Positions 59,801 to 64,000 of a DNA stretch of 64,000 nt are shown here, piece after piece; the stretch's first letter is position 1; every line of letters begins with the position of its first letter. Where the stretch lies: positions 143,407-207,406 of the forward strand of contig KV419399.1 in assembly GCA_001630475.1 (NCBI GenBank), given 5' to 3'. A program made the position numbers and the translations under genes. The DNA comes from Sistotremastrum niveocremeum HHB9708 (Eukaryota > Basidiomycota > Agaricomycetes > Sistotremastrales > Sistotremastraceae). A model generated the notes under the pieces. The model saw nothing but the letters and a program-made list of their open reading frames with translations. It made no database searches and had not been told where the DNA came from.

Positions 59801-62800
59801 TGCTGAAGATAATACTCAGCATGCTTGGGAGATCCTCGATCGATCGACATTTGACACAGCAGAAAAAGGGTTTGGACAAGACCATCGATTACTCGCCACT
59901 CTGCGCCAAAGAGCGTACTGCCATCCCTCAAGCAGCTCCGTGTGGTTACCACGGCAGTGCTGGGAGGAGGAGTTCCACTGGGAGATGGGCGGATGGCAGG
60001 GACATCAAAGGGATTAGGTGAATCTGGGCGGACTTGACTCGCCGGCTTAGAGACCGCTGCTTGCTTCATCAGCGTCTCGGCTGCTCGGTTCCATAACCTG
60101 CTGCTGCGTTCTAAAGCGTCTAACGATAAAACTGGTTCATTCTTGACACATGGCATGAGCTGTAATCTCATGAAATGTGTAAAAAGTGTTTTTTACCTTG
60201 GCACCCTGCAAGGATGAATAAACACGAGCAGCAAGCGCGGTTCTTTCAAGGACTCTCAATCGGCTCTTTACACGCATAAGCATGCTGGACTGCCTGGGCT
60301 CTTCGGGAATCATTTCTGCTATTGTCCAAGCACGGAGATACATCTTCTCACTAGTTTCAGAGTCAGATCACTGGAACAGAAAGACGGTGTGAGTTGTACC
60401 TGTCTTCCAGAGCTGCTCTCGATGTCAAGAATTCTGCCTTTCGCAGATAAATCTGCACTCGAAGCTCATCCGACAGCGACAACTCTTGATTGTCCGCCAT
60501 GGTACACAAATCCTTGAACTCAGGAACAGCAAGAGATACCAGCCCGAGGCTCCCATATTCGGCGGCGAGTTGCAGAGAAAGAGGGACATATGCTGGAAAC
60601 TGGCTTTCAGTTGTGACTCACTCGCAGTCCAAGTTCACGCACCATCTACGATAGCCTGGCGCATCGGTCGAACAAAGTTCCTTACACTCTCCAAGAAATG
60701 CAAGCGATGCTGCACATGACCCATCAGGCCAAGCATCCGAGCCGCCGTATCTAATTGAAAGCGTTACTCAAGAGACTCTATGATGACCTAGGACACCACT
60801 CACCCGCTAAATTCAAACTACGAATGATCTCAGCTCGGACTTCGTCGGTGACTTTTGGTACTGGAATCGCCTTCCCGATCTCCGAGATCGCATTCTTGCG
60901 AGCTGGCGTTTTCGGAGGCTTGGGACCCCGCACTGAAGCCTTACTGACTGCCCGTGATGGGGCGCGGGAGCGACCGGTTCGAGAAGTAAGCTCAACTTCA
61001 ACTGCGCCATCTTCCTTGCGTTTCCCAACACTTGGTATCCCAGCGTCCTTCGCTGATGCCAGAATGTCGGCGGCATCGATGAGGCTTGTGATGAAGCTTT
61101 GGTTGGGTGAATCCTTCGATCCGCAAGCCTGTTGGCTTCGGTCAAGGATAAGAGCACGCCAAATTTTTGCACTTGCTGCATAGAAAGGACCCAAGGTTGC
61201 GAGATGAATATCATCCTTCAGGTCCTGTGAAAAAAATGAAGTGAGCTGCGTCAAAATACGCCGCATTTTTCCTACCTGAAGGCGCAACAACTCCTCAATC
61301 TGTTTAACGACTGTAATAGAATCAATGCCGGAGCTCGCCGAAGCAAATTCGTTCTCCAGCAAACGCAAGAGTATCCTGGGAGATGAACTCAGTTACGCTG
61401 TCAGCTCGATGAAACAAAGCATTCACTGACCTGACATGACGCATTGGCATTCGCGTTCCGTATATCTCGGCACATTCATGCAACAGGGTAGTCAGAAGAT
61501 CGACCGCTCCCTCCGTCATCGAAAAGTCTGCAAGTCCTGCAACTTGCTCCTCAAGAACGGCAGCCAAGATAGCACGATCCTGGCAGACTTCATTCAAGAC
61601 CGAGTACATGGAAGCTCCACGTCCCATGAATAGCTCATTCACCGCAATGAATGTCGTTCTGTGAATCAGTGACACATCTAGACTTGGGATCGGTAAGGTC
61701 GCTTTGGGGTTGGCAAACGTTGTTTTCAAAGATTCCACGTATGCTTTATGGGCGGCCTGTGGAATGAGAAATCAGCACTTTAAGGCTACAGAGCTCTTCA
61801 ATGGATGTGGCATACTCTGCGATCGTTGATCTTCAAATGACAAATACCAAGTAGTTCCCAGCCCCTGCTAAGACGTTCCTTGAAAGCATCCCAGTGAGCT
61901 AGGTCATCGTCGGCCGGCGAAAGGGATAACTGATGAAAGTAATCCAATGCAAGTTGAGCAATCCCAACATAGCGCTGAAGAAAAATCAGTGCTCCTGAGT
62001 AGCGAGCCTCCTTGAAAAGGTTGCCGCCTAGTTTGTACACAGTCCCGGCCGTAAATCTCAGAAGTTCGGCGTGCTTAATATGCGAGAGTTCCTTGGACAG
62101 TTTTCCGCCTTTCCGTGCTGAGGAGATCAGGTCAACAGCAGTGTTCAGGATGTCGAGGGTTGGCTTCCAGGTCGCCTGATCGGAGGGATTCATGCCAGTT
62201 TGGGCGAGAACGAACAAAGAGTCTAATGATTCGCGAAGAGCTTCTTTTCGACTCTGGTGAATAGAAATCACAAAAACGTTTCGAGAAGACGATAGATAAC
62301 TTACTAGTCCCAGAATGAGAGCTGATACACTCTCAAACTTATTCGAGTCGTGTTTTGGCTGAGCCTGCAGCCATTTAATGGCAGCTTTACGAAGGCTGTG
62401 GCTTTCCTCCAGCATCTGATCATCTACCATCAGCCCTTGAAGCTGCTTCATCCTCTCCAAGCACTCCCGCACTTGGGAGGGAAATTCGTTGGTGAGGGCG
62501 TTGTGAGAGAGGAGAGAGTTGATCTTGACGAAGAGTCCATATAACTGAGCTTTCTCCAGGGCTACATCTCGTGCCGGCGTTGCTTTCAGGTAAGTTGAAA
62601 TCTTGTCCAAAGTGCGTAGGTCATGATTCTATAGGTATATGAGCTCCGTATAGACACGAGGAATGTCGGTTTAGCTCACCTTTCTTGCGAAGGACATCCA
62701 GTGCTTGCAGAACTTCACGAAGTTCTCGCCTTCCAGGAATCCCTGTCGCTGCTCCGCTAACCGGATGATCTCCCCGTATGCTGTCGATATCTCGATCGAA

Positions 62801-63639
62801 ACATCGTTCTGCTTTTCCAGCGGAGCGCTCTTTGCATAAGATACGCCAAAGTGACATGTTTGAGTCCAGAAAACTTCGCTTCCGAGCTCCGACGTTTTCA
62901 GGAGTATCTTCAACGCCATTGCTCGTGCAGCAAATGCTTCACACTTTATGAGAGCTGAGTATGCCCGTTTGAGGGTCAGGTCGGTGGCATACTGGGTCCA
63001 GTGCCATAGTGAACCCGGCGAAGACAAATCTGCGATGCATTGAGCGTTTTCTGGGAGATGAGCGTGGAGATATTGCATGAGGGTGATAGTGATGAACTCA
63101 GAGAACTCGACGGGGGTAGATGAAGAGGGAAGGGGGAAGAGATATGGGCAGTCCGATGATGGCGGTTCGTGTTCGTACATCGATAACACTGACATCCGTA
63201 TATCTTCAAGTAGTTCGAACGCTGCGTCCTTGGCTTCAAGCGATAAGAGGCGGTTTACGAGAGTCGATGAACGGCGATCGATGTCCAGTGGATTATTTGA
63301 AGCTTGTCGAATGAGCCGAAGAGCCACCTTCTGCCTCTGAGCGAGCTCTAGCAGGCGGGCGCATGAGCTGCTGCCTGCCACCACCGTGGAAAGGACACGC
63401 GAGCTCGTCTTCAAAAGCTCCTCCGCTTCGCCTATGCTCGAAGGCAATTCAGAGGCTTCCTGACCGGCATCATGTAGCGTCGTCTTCGCCAGGAGTTTCT
63501 CTATTTCGTCGACCTTCGCGTTTCGCGTCCCAATGCCAGGTCTCGAACCGGATTTTGCAGTAGGTTTTGCAGGTACATGAGGACGAGGAGCTAAGGTGAC
63601 ATTGGCCAGCCTACTCTTGCTCGACAATGGCCGACTCAT
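56817..63639 (-). CDS. ESP1: Separase (peptidase C50)
   Basis: Cysteine protease that cleaves the cohesin kleisin at anaphase onset. ATG at 63637-63639; stop at 56817-56819. The N-terminal three quarters (about 58.7-63.6 kb) is alpha-helical repeat-like sequence with little conservation, as usual. The C-terminal catalytic domain has RGRAISRLPSVSFLYDRI, NAYYVLNPSGDLKSTEQAF, catalytic His in FMYVGHGSGAQY and catalytic Cys in ATMLWGCSSG, then CPTLVANLWDVTDRDMDKYT, and the final exon ends VYGIPFYL. Around 17 introns; close to 2,000 residues. Both catalytic residues are retained. No securin was recognised nearby. Confidence 0.94.
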
Positions 63640-64000
63640 GTAGGAGAATGAGTGGACTCGACGAAGCAGTCGCGACGCGTAAAGAGTTGATTTCGTCGGT
63701 CACGTGTGACGCAGGTGATCTTCCTAAAGCTACAATTCCGAGGTGGCGTTCGGAAATCCGCCTTTTCGTGTTAATCGACCAACAATTCGCCGATGCTTCG
63801 TGTTCTCTTGTACATCCTAACTGGTGCGACATAGCTGGCCATTGACTTTGAAATAATGGAAGCCGTTGGCATGATTGAGATGGCTTCGCATTTTGTATGG
63901 AGAAATTGTCGGATTTTTCGAAGGCGCCTAATATTGCATAATAATCCCTAATAATGGTATGGGTCAGGAACCCGGCTCACAATGTTGGATAAGGAATGTA
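63640..64000. other. Region upstream of separase
   Basis: 361 bases to the window end; presumed ESP1 promoter. The short plus-strand frame at 63627-63845 overlaps the ESP1 start and has no recognisable content. Confidence 0.4.

Noticed and set aside
1-64000. CRISPR arrays, bacterial operons, prophage
   Set aside because: None seen; the window is eukaryotic with spliceosomal introns throughout.

Overview
This window looks like nuclear DNA of a filamentous basidiomycete, most likely a plant-debris-decaying Agaricomycete. Nearly every gene is cut by many short introns (about 45-70 bases). There are three family AA9 lytic polysaccharide monooxygenase genes with fungal cellulose-binding tails. 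A basidiomycete-style seven-helix membrane protein and DASH kinetochore genes also occur. Genes are dense, on both strands, with no operons.

Layout. 0-3.5 kb: mitochondrial GTPase MTG1 and a basic, disordered protein of unknown function. 3.5-7.9 kb: gene-poor, with decayed WD40-like coding traces. 7.9-11.6 kb: RNA polymerase II subunit RPB11, ribosomal protein RPL28 (uL15) and a quinone-oxidoreductase-like enzyme. 12.27-12.93 kb: a 665-bp non-autonomous DNA transposon (MITE) with 27-bp terminal inverted repeats and a TA duplication. 13-17.5 kb: a multi-exon seven-helix membrane protein and a short-chain dehydrogenase. 17.6-24.4 kb: kinetochore subunit DAM1, polo kinase CDC5 and a RING-H2 protein. 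24.6-31.7 kb: three AA9-CBM1 paralogues in tandem. 33-36 kb: an FAD monooxygenase convergent with a MAPEG membrane protein. 36-47 kb: the ER glycoprotein-folding sensor UGGT and the plasma-membrane proton pump PMA1. 47.8-63.6 kb: condensin subunit CND1, RNA polymerase subunit RPB10, the phosphatidylinositol-4-phosphate 5-kinase MSS4 and separase ESP1.

How genes relate. Four genes (DAM1, CDC5, CND1, ESP1) act in mitotic chromosome segregation, and two encode small RNA polymerase subunits. The AA9 trio is the clear lifestyle signature: secreted copper enzymes that cleave cellulose oxidatively. Most of the rest is core eukaryotic metabolism. I found no clearly undescribed system. The most unusual signals are: (i) GC-AG introns in four genes, two of them flanking a 10-base micro-exon in AA9 copies; (ii) a cysteine pair that is present or absent together across the AA9 paralogues; (iii) the MITE with its repeated internal GGGACCTAA/GTCACG modules; and (iv) a winged-helix-like tail on DAM1.

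Gene models were spliced by eye from GT-AG/GC-AG signals, reading-frame continuity and family conservation. Exact exon edges are stated only where frames were checked.
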